A DNA stretch of 13,782 bases, from assembly GCA_021737905.1 (NCBI GenBank), contig JAIPDA010000037.1:1-13782 (forward strand), read 5' to 3'. The translations under genes were made by a program, and so were the position numbers. The notes beneath the pieces were generated by a model. That model saw only the letters and a list, made by a program, of their open reading frames with translations. It had not been told where the DNA came from and searched no databases. Shown in pieces: positions 7,631 to 13,782 of this stretch (position 1 is the stretch's first letter; the number at the start of each line of letters is the position of its first letter). The stretch comes from Rhodoferax sp. (GTDB lineage: Bacteria > Pseudomonadota > Gammaproteobacteria > Burkholderiales > Burkholderiaceae_C).

Positions 7631-7960
7631 ATGACCGAGCTCGAATACCTGGACCTGGCTGAGGCCGTTTTGCAAGCGGTAGAGCGGGCTTGCGACCGCA
7701 TCAACGATGAAACGGACGCCGACATCGACAACCAGCGCACCGGCGGCATGGTCACGCTGAGCTTTGACAACCGCAGCCAGATCATCATCAATTTGCAAAA
7801 GCCTTTGCAGGAAATCTGGATGGCCGCGCGCGCGGGCGGCTTTCATTACAAGTGCATGGACGGCCGTTGGCAAGACACCAAGGGCGCGGGCGAATTTTTT
7901 GCCGACCTGTCGCGTTACGCCAGCGAGCAGGCCGGCCGGCCCTTGCGTTTCAGTTCTTGA
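7631..7960 (+). CDS. cyaY: frataxin-like iron donor CyaY
   Basis: Cytoplasmic iron-binding protein of the frataxin family. It binds IscS and modulates Fe-S cluster assembly. The 109-residue length is typical of bacterial CyaY. The first helix carries the acidic iron-binding face (EYLDLAEAVLQAVERACD, residues 5-22), followed by DETDADIDNQRTGGMVTLSF, the beta-sheet segment QIIINLQKP..EIWMA and GGFHYKC.DGRW.DT, and a C-terminal helix (EFFADLSRYASEQAG). It diverges from lptM and overlaps the 3' end of ponA by 11 bp, so it is embedded between two minus-strand genes. No Shine-Dalgarno is visible before the ATG. Confidence 0.95.
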   Translation: MTELEYLDLAEAVLQAVERACDRINDETDADIDNQRTGGMVTLSFDNRSQIIINLQKPLQEIWMAARAGGFHYKCMDGRWQDTKGAGEFFADLSRYASEQAGRPLRFSS

Positions 7961-10379
7961 ACAGGTCCAGGATACGACGGCGTTCATCGGCCGCCGGCAT
8001 CACCTGGACGGATGGCGCTGCCCCCGGCAGGGACGGGTTGCCGGCGTCAAGCGGTAAACCGGAGGGTCGGCCTTCGATGCCTAAGCTGCTGACGCCGGCG
8101 CCACGCGCAAATTCGTCATAAAACCACTCGCCAGCGACGTTGACCACCCCGGGGGGTACCGGTATTTCGGTCACCGGGGTAGATTTGAGCGCTGTTTCCA
8201 TGAAGGTGATCCAGATCGGCAAACTCAGGCCGCCACCGGTTTCGCGGTCGCCGAGTTTGCGGGGCTTGTCATAGCCCATCCAGACAGCCGCTGTGAGCGT
8301 GGGTTGATAGCCGACAAACCAGGTGTCAATCGAGTCGTTGGTGGTGCCGGTCTTGCCGTACAGGTCGGGGCGTTTGAGCGTGGCCTGCGCGCGGGCGGCC
8401 GTGCCTGAGCGGGTGACTTCCTGCAACAGGCTGGACATCATGAAGGCATTGCGTGGCTCAATGGCGCGCATGCTCTCATTGAGAACGGGTGCCGGTGTCT
8501 CCACCAAGGTGCGGCCTTGCTGGTTGGTGATTTTGGTGATCAGGTAGGGGTTGATGCGGTAGCCGCCATTGGCAAACACCGAGTAGCCCGTGGCCATCTG
8601 CATCGTCGTCACCGATCCGGCACCGAGCGCCATGGTCAGGTAGGCCGGGTGCTTGTCAGCTTCGAAGCCGAAGCGGGCAATCCAGTCTTGCGCGTTTTGC
8701 GGACCAACCGCTTGCAAAATCCGGATGGACACCATGTTCTTGGATTTCTTCAGGGCTGTACGCAGGCTCATGGGCCCGTCAAAAGTGCCGTCGTAATTTT
8801 TGGGCTCCCAAGGTTGGCTGCCGGTCACGCTGGCGTCAAAAAACAACGGTGCGTCATTGATGACCGTGGCCGGCGTGAAGCCTTTTTCAAGCGCTGCCGA
8901 ATAGATGAAGGGCTTGAAGCTCGAGCCCGGCTGCCGCCAGGCCTGCGTCACGTGGTTGAATTTATTTTTATCAAAATCAAAACCGCCAACCAGGGCGCGT
9001 ATGGCGCCGTTGCGCGGGTCCATAGCGATAAAAGCGCCCTCGACTTCAGGCAGCTGGGTGATCTCCCAGGCTGTCTCTGAGGTCTTGGCCACCCGGATCA
9101 GCGCGCCGCGGCGCAGCCGGATGTTGGCAGGCGCCTTGGCGCTGAGCCCTGACTCGGCGGGCTTCAAACCATCGCCCGTGATCTCAACAAGCTCACCGTT
9201 TTGCCGGACCGCTTTGATTTTTTTGGGCGAGGCTTCCAGCACCACGGCGGACATCACGTCGCCGTTGTCCGGGTTGTCGGCCAGCGCATCGTCAATCACA
9301 TCTTCGGCCTCTTTCGGGTCCGCAGGCAGGGTGATGAATTTTTCAGGGCCACGGTAAATCTGGCGCCGCTCGAAATCCATGATGCCCTTGCGCAGCGCTT
9401 TGTAGGCGGCCGTTTGCTCCACCGAAGACAGCGTCGTGTAGACATTCAGGCCGCGGGTGTAGGTGTCGTCCCCGTATTGGCTGTAGACCAGTTGGCGAAC
9501 TGTCTCGGCCACGTACTCGGCATGCACGCGCCCGTCATCCTGGCCCTTGCGGATCTTGAGGGTTTCTTTTTTGGCAGCAATCGCTTGCTCTGCGGTGATG
9601 AACCGGTTGTCTTCCATGCGCTCAATGATGTAGAGCTGGCGGGAGCGGGCTCGCTGCGGGTTGCTGATCGGGTTGTAGGCCGAAGGAGCTTTGGGCAGGC
9701 CGGCCAGCATGGCGGCTTCGGCAATGGTGATTTTTTGCAGGGGTTTGCCGAAATAGGCTTCAGAGGCGGCGGCAAATCCGTAAGCACGGTGACCCAGAAA
9801 AATCTGGTTCATGTAGATCTCAAGGATCTGGTCTTTGGTGAGCAGGTGTTCGAGCTTGAAGGTCAGCAAAATTTCATAAATTTTGCGCATGTAGCTTTTT
9901 TCGGCAGACAAATACACATTGCGCGCCACTTGCATGGTGATGGTCGATGCGCCCTGGCTTTTGGAACGCCCCACATTGGCCAGGCCGGCGCGCACCACGC
10001 CCAGATAGTCCACGCCGCCGTGCTGGAAAAAGCGCGCGTCTTCGATGGCCAGCACCGCGTCTTTCATCACCTGCGGAATGTCTTTGATGGGCGTCAGGCT
10101 GCGCCGCTCTTCGCCAAACTCACCGATCAGTGCGCCATCTGCCGAAAAAACGCGCATCGGCAGCTTGGGCCGGTAGTTCAGCATGTCCGAAACATCGGGC
10201 AAATTGGGATAGGCCACTGACAAAGCCAGCGCAATCACCATCAGCAGCGCCAGCATGCCGGCCGTCGCCAGACCAGCGGCCCATTTCAGCAGCCTGATCA
10301 ACAGGTTCAGGGGCGTGGCCTCAGGCGGGCATGGGGGCTGGCTTGCAGGCTTTGGGGTGTCTGTGGGTTTCCGGGGCAT
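7950..10379 (-). CDS. mrcA: bifunctional class A penicillin-binding protein PBP1A
   Basis: Inner-membrane enzyme that polymerises glycan strands from lipid II and crosslinks the stem peptides. The 809 residues comprise a short Pro-rich cytoplasmic tail, a membrane anchor at about 34-55, a GT51 glycosyltransferase domain with catalytic Glu113 in EDARFFQHGGVD, a linker or OB-type insert at about 320-430, and a transpeptidase domain. The transpeptidase motifs are SSFK (Ser486 nucleophile, Lys489), SKN (546-548) and KTGT (676-679). Length and motif order fit PBP1A (ponA/mrcA) of betaproteobacteria. Its divergent position next to pilM is the same as mrcA next to hofM in enterics. Its last 11 bp overlap cyaY tail to tail. 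The start codon lies about 20 bases downstream of a perfect -10 hexamer's predicted start point. Confidence 0.96.
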   Translation of the reverse strand: MPRKPTDTPKPASQPPCPPEATPLNLLIRLLKWAAGLATAGMLALLMVIALALSVAYPNLPDVSDMLNYRPKLPMRVFSADGALIGEFGEERRSLTPIKDIPQVMKDAVLAIEDARFFQHGGVDYLGVVRAGLANVGRSKSQGASTITMQVARNVYLSAEKSYMRKIYEILLTFKLEHLLTKDQILEIYMNQIFLGHRAYGFAAASEAYFGKPLQKITIAEAAMLAGLPKAPSAYNPISNPQRARSRQLYIIERMEDNRFITAEQAIAAKKETLKIRKGQDDGRVHAEYVAETVRQLVYSQYGDDTYTRGLNVYTTLSSVEQTAAYKALRKGIMDFERRQIYRGPEKFITLPADPKEAEDVIDDALADNPDNGDVMSAVVLEASPKKIKAVRQNGELVEITGDGLKPAESGLSAKAPANIRLRRGALIRVAKTSETAWEITQLPEVEGAFIAMDPRNGAIRALVGGFDFDKNKFNHVTQAWRQPGSSFKPFIYSAALEKGFTPATVINDAPLFFDASVTGSQPWEPKNYDGTFDGPMSLRTALKKSKNMVSIRILQAVGPQNAQDWIARFGFEADKHPAYLTMALGAGSVTTMQMATGYSVFANGGYRINPYLITKITNQQGRTLVETPAPVLNESMRAIEPRNAFMMSSLLQEVTRSGTAARAQATLKRPDLYGKTGTTNDSIDTWFVGYQPTLTAAVWMGYDKPRKLGDRETGGGLSLPIWITFMETALKSTPVTEIPVPPGVVNVAGEWFYDEFARGAGVSSLGIEGRPSGLPLDAGNPSLPGAAPSVQVMPAADERRRILDLFKN

Positions 10380-10405
10380 GGACTCAATCGTGGGAACAGC
10401 CGGCC

Positions 10406-10411
10406 ATTATA
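10406..10411 (-). promoter_or_regulatory. -10 element of the PBP1A gene
   Basis: The minus strand reads TATAAT, a perfect -10 hexamer, 26 bp before the ponA ATG. Transcription would start near 10399. A -35 is not convincing: CTGAAC at 10427-10432 is three of six with a 15-bp spacer. The hexamer lies in an otherwise GC-rich flank, which raises its credibility. Confidence 0.45.
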
Positions 10412-10551
10412 AAAAACGGCCTGACGGTTCAGGGTGTCTGCGGGTCTCAGTCGCCAAACTATACGTGGGCCGTAGCGCTCAGCGACTTTGCCTGCGCAAG
10501 GGTAGAAGTTGAAAATTCTAAAACGAGTATGTTGGTATTGTTAAATAGCCT

Positions 10552-10580
10552 TTGATTGTCCATACTTGAGTTCTTTAAAT
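10552..10580 (+). promoter_or_regulatory. candidate promoter of the pilM cluster
   Basis: TTGATT (10552-10557) and TTAAAT (10575-10580) are spaced 17 bp, each four of six to sigma70 consensus. They lie in a markedly AT-rich stretch (about 10505-10595) that contrasts with the GC-rich surroundings. Predicted transcription start is near 10587, about seven bases before the proposed TTG start. The AT-richness also makes chance matches easy, so confidence is low. Confidence 0.3.
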
Positions 10581-10593
10581 TTAATTTAATTCT

Positions 10594-11562
10594 TTGATCT
10601 CTTTTTTCCAAGCCCAACCTGAGCCGCTGATCGGCCTGGACATCGGCGCTGACAGCCTGCATTGGGTGGAGTTGGCCCGCAACGGGCGTGCGCGCTTAGG
10701 GCTAGAACGCTGCGCTGCAGAGTCTCTTGCACCCGGCTGCATCGTGCAAGGACAAATCGAGCGCTTTGAGGACGTTAGCGCTGCCCTGAAGCGCTTGGTA
10801 CAAGCCACCGGCAGCAAGCACCGACGCGTGGCCTTGGCCATGCCTGCTTCCGCCGTCCAGACCCAGGTGCTGACCTTGCCCGGCCCTTGCAGTCCGGGCG
10901 CACTCGAGCAGCAGGTCCTGCAAGCCATGTCGCTTGACCGCGATCCGTCGGCGGCGGCCTTGGCCATGGACTTCGGCCTGGTGCACGGCGCTGGCGCGAC
11001 AACAACGCAGCAGGTCTGGGCCGCCACCACGCCTCAGGACATGTTGCAAGATCGTTTGGGTCTGGCAGAGTCAGCCGGCTTGCTACCCACCGTGGTGGAC
11101 GGCCAGGCACAGGCCTGCGCACGCGCCGCTGCGCTGTTGCTGCGACTGCGGCCGCAGAAGAACCCGTCCGGCGTCACGGCCTTGGTCCAGTTGCTGTCAG
11201 ATGGCACTTCTTTGCAGCTCTTGCTGCATCACAAAGTGGTGTACCAGTCAGAGGTCTTGCCCCCGGGTCTGCCAACCGTGTTCGAGCTTGAGCAGCATTT
11301 ACAAGACGGGATGGCAAGTCTGTCGCAGGTTGAATTGGCGGCCCGCTTGGCGCTGATTTTGCTGACCGGCGACTTCCCTGAAGAGCCGTCATGGTGTGAA
11401 TCGCTGGGCCTTCAGCTCGGCTGCGATTGTCAGTGGGCCGACCCAATCAAGTCCCTGGTGCATGGCCAACATGTGCCCAGCTTTGCGCCAGCTCCGCTGG
11501 CCTGCGCAGGGCTGATGACAGCTTTCGGGCTTGCACTGAGGAGGTTCAAGGACCTGTGCTGA
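10594..11562 (+). CDS. pilM: PilM/HofM-like actin-fold assembly protein (diverged)
   Basis: Cytoplasmic actin-like protein that binds the N-terminus of PilN and links the pilus motor to the trans-envelope complex. The 322 residues align with PilM in layout. The phosphate-1 loop is LIGLDIGADS (12-21), the 1B-type segment ALKRLVQATGSKHRRVALAMPASAV is present, and VDGQAQACARA (168-178) matches the usual VDVEAYALERA. The C-terminal LMTAFGLALRRF matches the family end. It is about 30 residues short, lacks the usual QYIPYPLEEV-type motif, and the second phosphate segment reads ALVQLLSDGTS (196-206) instead of a VDIG..TT-like form. The start is TTG 10594, because an in-frame stop lies at 10582-10584 and MISFF matches family N-termini. 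No Shine-Dalgarno is visible. It could equally be named HofM or ComA-like. Confidence 0.85.
   Translation: MISFFQAQPEPLIGLDIGADSLHWVELARNGRARLGLERCAAESLAPGCIVQGQIERFEDVSAALKRLVQATGSKHRRVALAMPASAVQTQVLTLPGPCSPGALEQQVLQAMSLDRDPSAAALAMDFGLVHGAGATTTQQVWAATTPQDMLQDRLGLAESAGLLPTVVDGQAQACARAAALLLRLRPQKNPSGVTALVQLLSDGTSLQLLLHHKVVYQSEVLPPGLPTVFELEQHLQDGMASLSQVELAARLALILLTGDFPEEPSWCESLGLQLGCDCQWADPIKSLVHGQHVPSFAPAPLACAGLMTAFGLALRRFKDLC
11538..11544 (+). promoter_or_regulatory. ribosome binding site fixing the pilN start
   Basis: GAGGAGG inside the end of pilM lies 11 bases before GTG 11556. This supports initiation at that GTG. The same frame is open back to 11427, but the extra residues there have no PilN character. 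Confidence 0.6.
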
Positions 11563-12140
11563 TTAACTTTCTGCCGCATCGCAAGCTGTCGCTGTTGCAG
11601 CAGCGAAAAGCCTTTGTGCAAAACATGGCCCTGGCCTGCCTGGCGGCCCTGCTGACAGCGCTGGGCCTGAGCCAGCTGTTGGCACAGGATTTAGCGCGTG
11701 CTGAAGACAGCGGCCTGCAACTGCGACAGGAATTAAAGGCGTTGGACGCTCAACTCAAAAGCACGGCCGGGCTGCAAACTGAACTCAAGGCTGCGCGCAT
11801 GCGCGAGGCCGTCTTACAACAATTTCAAACAGACAGCGCGCAGCCGGCGGCTTGGTTGTGGCCTTTGGCTGAACAACTTCCCGATGGTCTTTATTGGAGT
11901 GCAGTCAGCCAGGATGGCAGGGTGGTGCTGATGAAGGGTGCAGCCCGCTCGAGCTCGCAGGTTTTTGATTTGCTCTCGCAGATGCATGCTTCCGCGCCAT
12001 GGTTGCAGCCCCCTGAGCTGCTGGACATGTCGCTTGCGGCCGCCGTGCAGCAAGAGGGGTTTCCGCCAGGCCTGAATTTTTCTATACGCGCAGAGCTGCT
12101 GGCGGGGCCGGCAGAGAAACAGCCGGGCGGGCGGCCATGA
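11556..12140 (+). CDS. pilN: PilN-like inner-membrane assembly protein
   Basis: Bitopic membrane protein that couples cytoplasmic PilM to the periplasmic PilO/PilP part of the pilus alignment complex. From GTG 11556 it has 194 residues. The N-terminal LINFLPHRK (2-10) is the conserved PilM-binding motif. A transmembrane helix follows at about 24-44, then a heptad-rich coiled coil at about 45-88. The periplasmic domain contains LPDGLYWSAVSQDGRVVLMKGAA (108-130) and a PWLQPPELL segment, as in PilN. The GTG overlaps the last seven bases of pilM, and the stop overlaps the next start (ATGA). These overlaps point to coupled translation and stoichiometric production. Confidence 0.9.
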   Translation: MLINFLPHRKLSLLQQRKAFVQNMALACLAALLTALGLSQLLAQDLARAEDSGLQLRQELKALDAQLKSTAGLQTELKAARMREAVLQQFQTDSAQPAAWLWPLAEQLPDGLYWSAVSQDGRVVLMKGAARSSSQVFDLLSQMHASAPWLQPPELLDMSLAAAVQQEGFPPGLNFSIRAELLAGPAEKQPGGRP

Positions 12141-13135
12141 TGGCGCTCAGGCTGCCCTCGTTAGCACTTAAAGAGCCCATGCAATGGCCGGTTTGGCTGC
12201 GTCATTTGGCCCTGGTGCCGGTCTTCGGTCTGACTTTGCTGCTGCTCTGGTTTGTGTGGCTGCAAGCGCTTTCGCAAGGCATTGCATTGGCGCAGCAGTC
12301 GCATGGTCAACTGCAGACCACTCTGCGTGAGCGGCGCGCGCAACTCGGCGTGATGGCAGAACTCAAGGCGCAGTTGGCGCAGACGCAGTCAAGGCTGTCA
12401 GAGCTTGAATTGCGATTGCCCGGCGCCTCCAATATGAACCAGGTGATGTCCAGCCTGAGTCGCAGTGCAAAAGCCTGGCGCTTACAGCTGGCCATGATCA
12501 AGCCTCAAGCGCCGACTGCAGGCGTGCTTTATGAAGAGCAGCGGCTGACGCTGCAGTTGACAGGCCGTTTTGAAGACCTGGGCGGCTTTGCGCGTGAACT
12601 GTCTGCCCTGCCGTGGCGCTGGGCTTTGCACAGTTTCAGTTTGGTGCCCTTCCAGAACGACTTGCTGCGCATGGACATGGTGCTGATCAGCTTGAGGTCA
12701 CCGCACGCCAAGAATCCTTCTGCGCTGCCCGAACCTTCAGCACTTCAATATGCCGTCAATGAACGCCTTCGGCCTGCCATAGCGCCGGGCTTGGCACCAT
12801 TTAACAGCGAGCGTTTGTGGCCGCCAGCGCCCTTGCTCGCTGCCAATGTCTTGGCGCGCCCCGCCCCTGGCCGCGCCAGGGCGCCGCTGCAATCCGAACC
12901 GCTGGCCAACATGACCCTGGTGGGCAGCTTGCTGGGCCAGGGGCAGGCGGCGGCTCTGGTTCGCGTCAAGGACCGGATTTACCTGGTGCGTGTGGGCGAT
13001 GTGCTGGGCCTTGAAGAAGCGCAAGTCGCTGAGATCAGCGCGTCGCGGCTGATGTTGTACGAACACAGTTCAGTTCCCGGTGCCAACAAGGTGGCGCAGA
13101 CACGCTTTATGAACCTGCTGGAGAAAACGCCATGA
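12137..13135 (+). CDS. PilO-PilP fusion protein
   Basis: A single 332-residue frame combining two normally separate pilus alignment proteins. Residues 1-190 are PilO-like: a short cytoplasmic tail, a transmembrane helix at about 24-44, a coiled coil at about 50-93 ending in ELELRLPG, then a ferredoxin-like domain with LYEEQRLTLQLTGRFEDLGGF (131-151) and an RMDMVLISL strand (178-186). A Pro-rich linker (about 190-250) leads to a PilP-like beta domain at about 253-330. There EPLANMTLVGSLLG, ALVRVKDRIYLVRVGDVLG and an EISASRLMLYE strand match the PilP pattern (LENMRYVG.L, V..VGNYLG, I...I.L.E). Typical PilP is a lipoprotein; no second signal peptide or lipobox is present. Periplasmic export of the PilP part would rely on the PilO anchor. 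The start may be ATG 12137 or the adjacent ATG 12140. Confidence 0.85.
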   Translation: MMALRLPSLALKEPMQWPVWLRHLALVPVFGLTLLLLWFVWLQALSQGIALAQQSHGQLQTTLRERRAQLGVMAELKAQLAQTQSRLSELELRLPGASNMNQVMSSLSRSAKAWRLQLAMIKPQAPTAGVLYEEQRLTLQLTGRFEDLGGFARELSALPWRWALHSFSLVPFQNDLLRMDMVLISLRSPHAKNPSALPEPSALQYAVNERLRPAIAPGLAPFNSERLWPPAPLLAANVLARPAPGRARAPLQSEPLANMTLVGSLLGQGQAAALVRVKDRIYLVRVGDVLGLEEAQVAEISASRLMLYEHSSVPGANKVAQTRFMNLLEKTP

Positions 13136-13782
13136 ACTCTGCATCGATTTGGATGGCCGCACACAGCCCCCGTATGCTGTATCCGGCGATGTGCCTGTTG
13201 TGGGCTTGTTGGCCGGTGGCGGCGCAGCAGGCGTCGACCGCCGGGCAGCCGTCTGCGGAGCAAATGAGCCAGGATGGGCGCGGCCTGATGACGCTGAATT
13301 TTCAGAACATTGACATCCGTTCTTTGCTGCAAGTGATGGCAGATTTCACGGGCTTGAATTTGGTGGTGTCTGACAGCGTGACCGGCACAGTCACGCTGCG
13401 CTTGAAAGAGGTGCCATGGGCACAGGCGCTGAACATCATTCTGGAAACGCATGGTCTGGGCATGCGTCAGCTGGGAAATGTTTTACAAATCGCACCCAAA
13501 GCTGAGCTGGCAGCCAGAGAGAAAACTGACATCGAAGCCCAACAGGCTTTGCAGGGACTGGGCCCGGTGCGCATGCAGGAGTTCAAGCTGAACTACGCCC
13601 GCGCTGCTGATGTGGCACGCAGTCTCACCGGCTCCGGTGCGGGCGCCAACGCGCCGGGTGGCATGCGCATTTTGTCGGCGCGCGGCAGTGTGCTGGCGGA
13701 TCTGCGGACCAACCAGGTCTTTGTCAGCGACACGCCCACCCGGCTGGTGCAAGTGCAAGACCTGATCCGCAAGCTCGACATT
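13132..13782 (+). CDS. pilQ: PilQ/HofQ-type secretin, N-terminal part (runs off the window)
   Basis: Outer-membrane secretin of a type IV pilus or DNA-uptake machine. Only the first 217 residues are in the window. A signal peptide covers about 1-31 (hydrophobic CLLWACWPVA, cleavage near Ala30-Ala31). The secretin/TonB short N-terminal domain follows almost at once: TLNFQNIDIRSLLQVMADFTG (54-74), LVVSDSVTGTVTLRLKEVPW (77-96), ALNIILETHGLGMRQLGNVLQIAP. After that comes EIAARE-like ELAAREK and an N1/KH-like repeat starting at MQEFKLNYARAADVARSL (148-165) and ending in VFVSDTPTRLVQVQDLIRKLD. The AMIN domains found at the start of most PilQ proteins are absent. GGAGA (13120-13124) lies seven bases before the ATG, which overlaps the preceding stop. 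The gate and pore domains are beyond the edge. Confidence 0.93.
   Translation, partial: MNSASIWMAAHSPRMLYPAMCLLWACWPVAAQQASTAGQPSAEQMSQDGRGLMTLNFQNIDIRSLLQVMADFTGLNLVVSDSVTGTVTLRLKEVPWAQALNIILETHGLGMRQLGNVLQIAPKAELAAREKTDIEAQQALQGLGPVRMQEFKLNYARAADVARSLTGSGAGANAPGGMRILSARGSVLADLRTNQVFVSDTPTRLVQVQDLIRKLDI

Noticed and set aside
7619..7987. Upstream in-frame extension of lptM across the antisense of cyaY
   Set aside because: It would place the lipoprotein signal sequence in the middle of the protein. The added residues have shadow-frame composition. ATG 7618 gives a proper signal and lipobox.
9201..10220. A 339-codon open frame on the plus strand opposite the PBP1A gene
   Set aside because: It lies antisense to the glycosyltransferase and linker part of PBP1A. 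The product shows no domain or signal, and the open length is explained by codon bias on the coding strand.
10449..10487. Inverted repeat AGTCGC / GCGACT in the ponA-pilM intergenic region
   Set aside because: Arms are only six bases with a loop of 27. There is no U-tract and no operator-like symmetry beyond what chance allows.
11427..11555. Upstream in-frame extension of pilN within pilM
   Set aside because: The extra 43 residues do not resemble PilN. The conserved LINFLPHR motif begins right at GTG 11556, which has a GAGGAGG site upstream.

Overview
The window reads as chromosomal DNA of a betaproteobacterium, most likely order Burkholderiales and probably a Comamonadaceae relative (Rhodoferax/Polaromonas-like). 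This is inferred from gene content and order: cytochrome c4, System II cytochrome c maturation, msrPQ, lysA-lptM, cyaY, a class A penicillin-binding protein and a pilMNOPQ-type locus. High GC and consistent codon use support it. No sequence search was run, so the taxon is an inference. I see no mobile element, tRNA, rRNA or CRISPR. The window is almost fully coding; the largest gap is 214 bp (10380-10593).

Layout. (1) 49-693 encodes a secreted diheme cytochrome c4 and ends at a strong intrinsic terminator (713-743). (2) 831-6058 looks like one co-directional unit: ccs1/resB and ccsA, which form the heme export and ligation synthetase of System II, then msrP and msrQ, the periplasmic methionine sulfoxide reductase and its heme b membrane partner. 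(3) On the minus strand, lptM and lysA (7618-6069) form a two-gene unit converging on msrQ. (4) cyaY (7631-7960) diverges from lptM with only 12 bp between start codons. (5) The long minus-strand gene for PBP1A (10379-7950) overlaps the end of cyaY by 11 bp. (6) A 214-bp, partly AT-rich intergenic region carries the divergent starts of ponA and pilM. (7) A tightly overlapping cluster, pilM-pilN-pilO/P-pilQ, runs off the right edge.

The most interesting part is the last cluster. It has the position and order of the conserved ponA/pilMNOPQ (enteric hofMNOPQ, Haemophilus comABCDE) locus but is remodelled. PilO and PilP are one continuous 332-residue protein, and the PilP part has no signal peptide or lipobox of its own. 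PilQ starts directly after it and has no room for the N-terminal AMIN domains usual in type IV pilus secretins of this group. PilM is short, with a degraded second phosphate motif. Together these suggest a slimmed pilus or DNA-uptake trans-envelope complex in which the usual outer-membrane lipid tether (PilP) and peptidoglycan tether (PilQ AMIN) are both absent.

A second pattern is in translation starts. The first genes of the predicted transcription units (cytochrome c4, ccs1, lptM, cyaY, ponA, pilM) have no convincing Shine-Dalgarno sequence. Several internal genes (ccsA, msrP, msrQ, pilN, pilQ) do have one. Some of the SD-less starts lie just downstream of plausible -10 elements, which would give very short or absent leaders.
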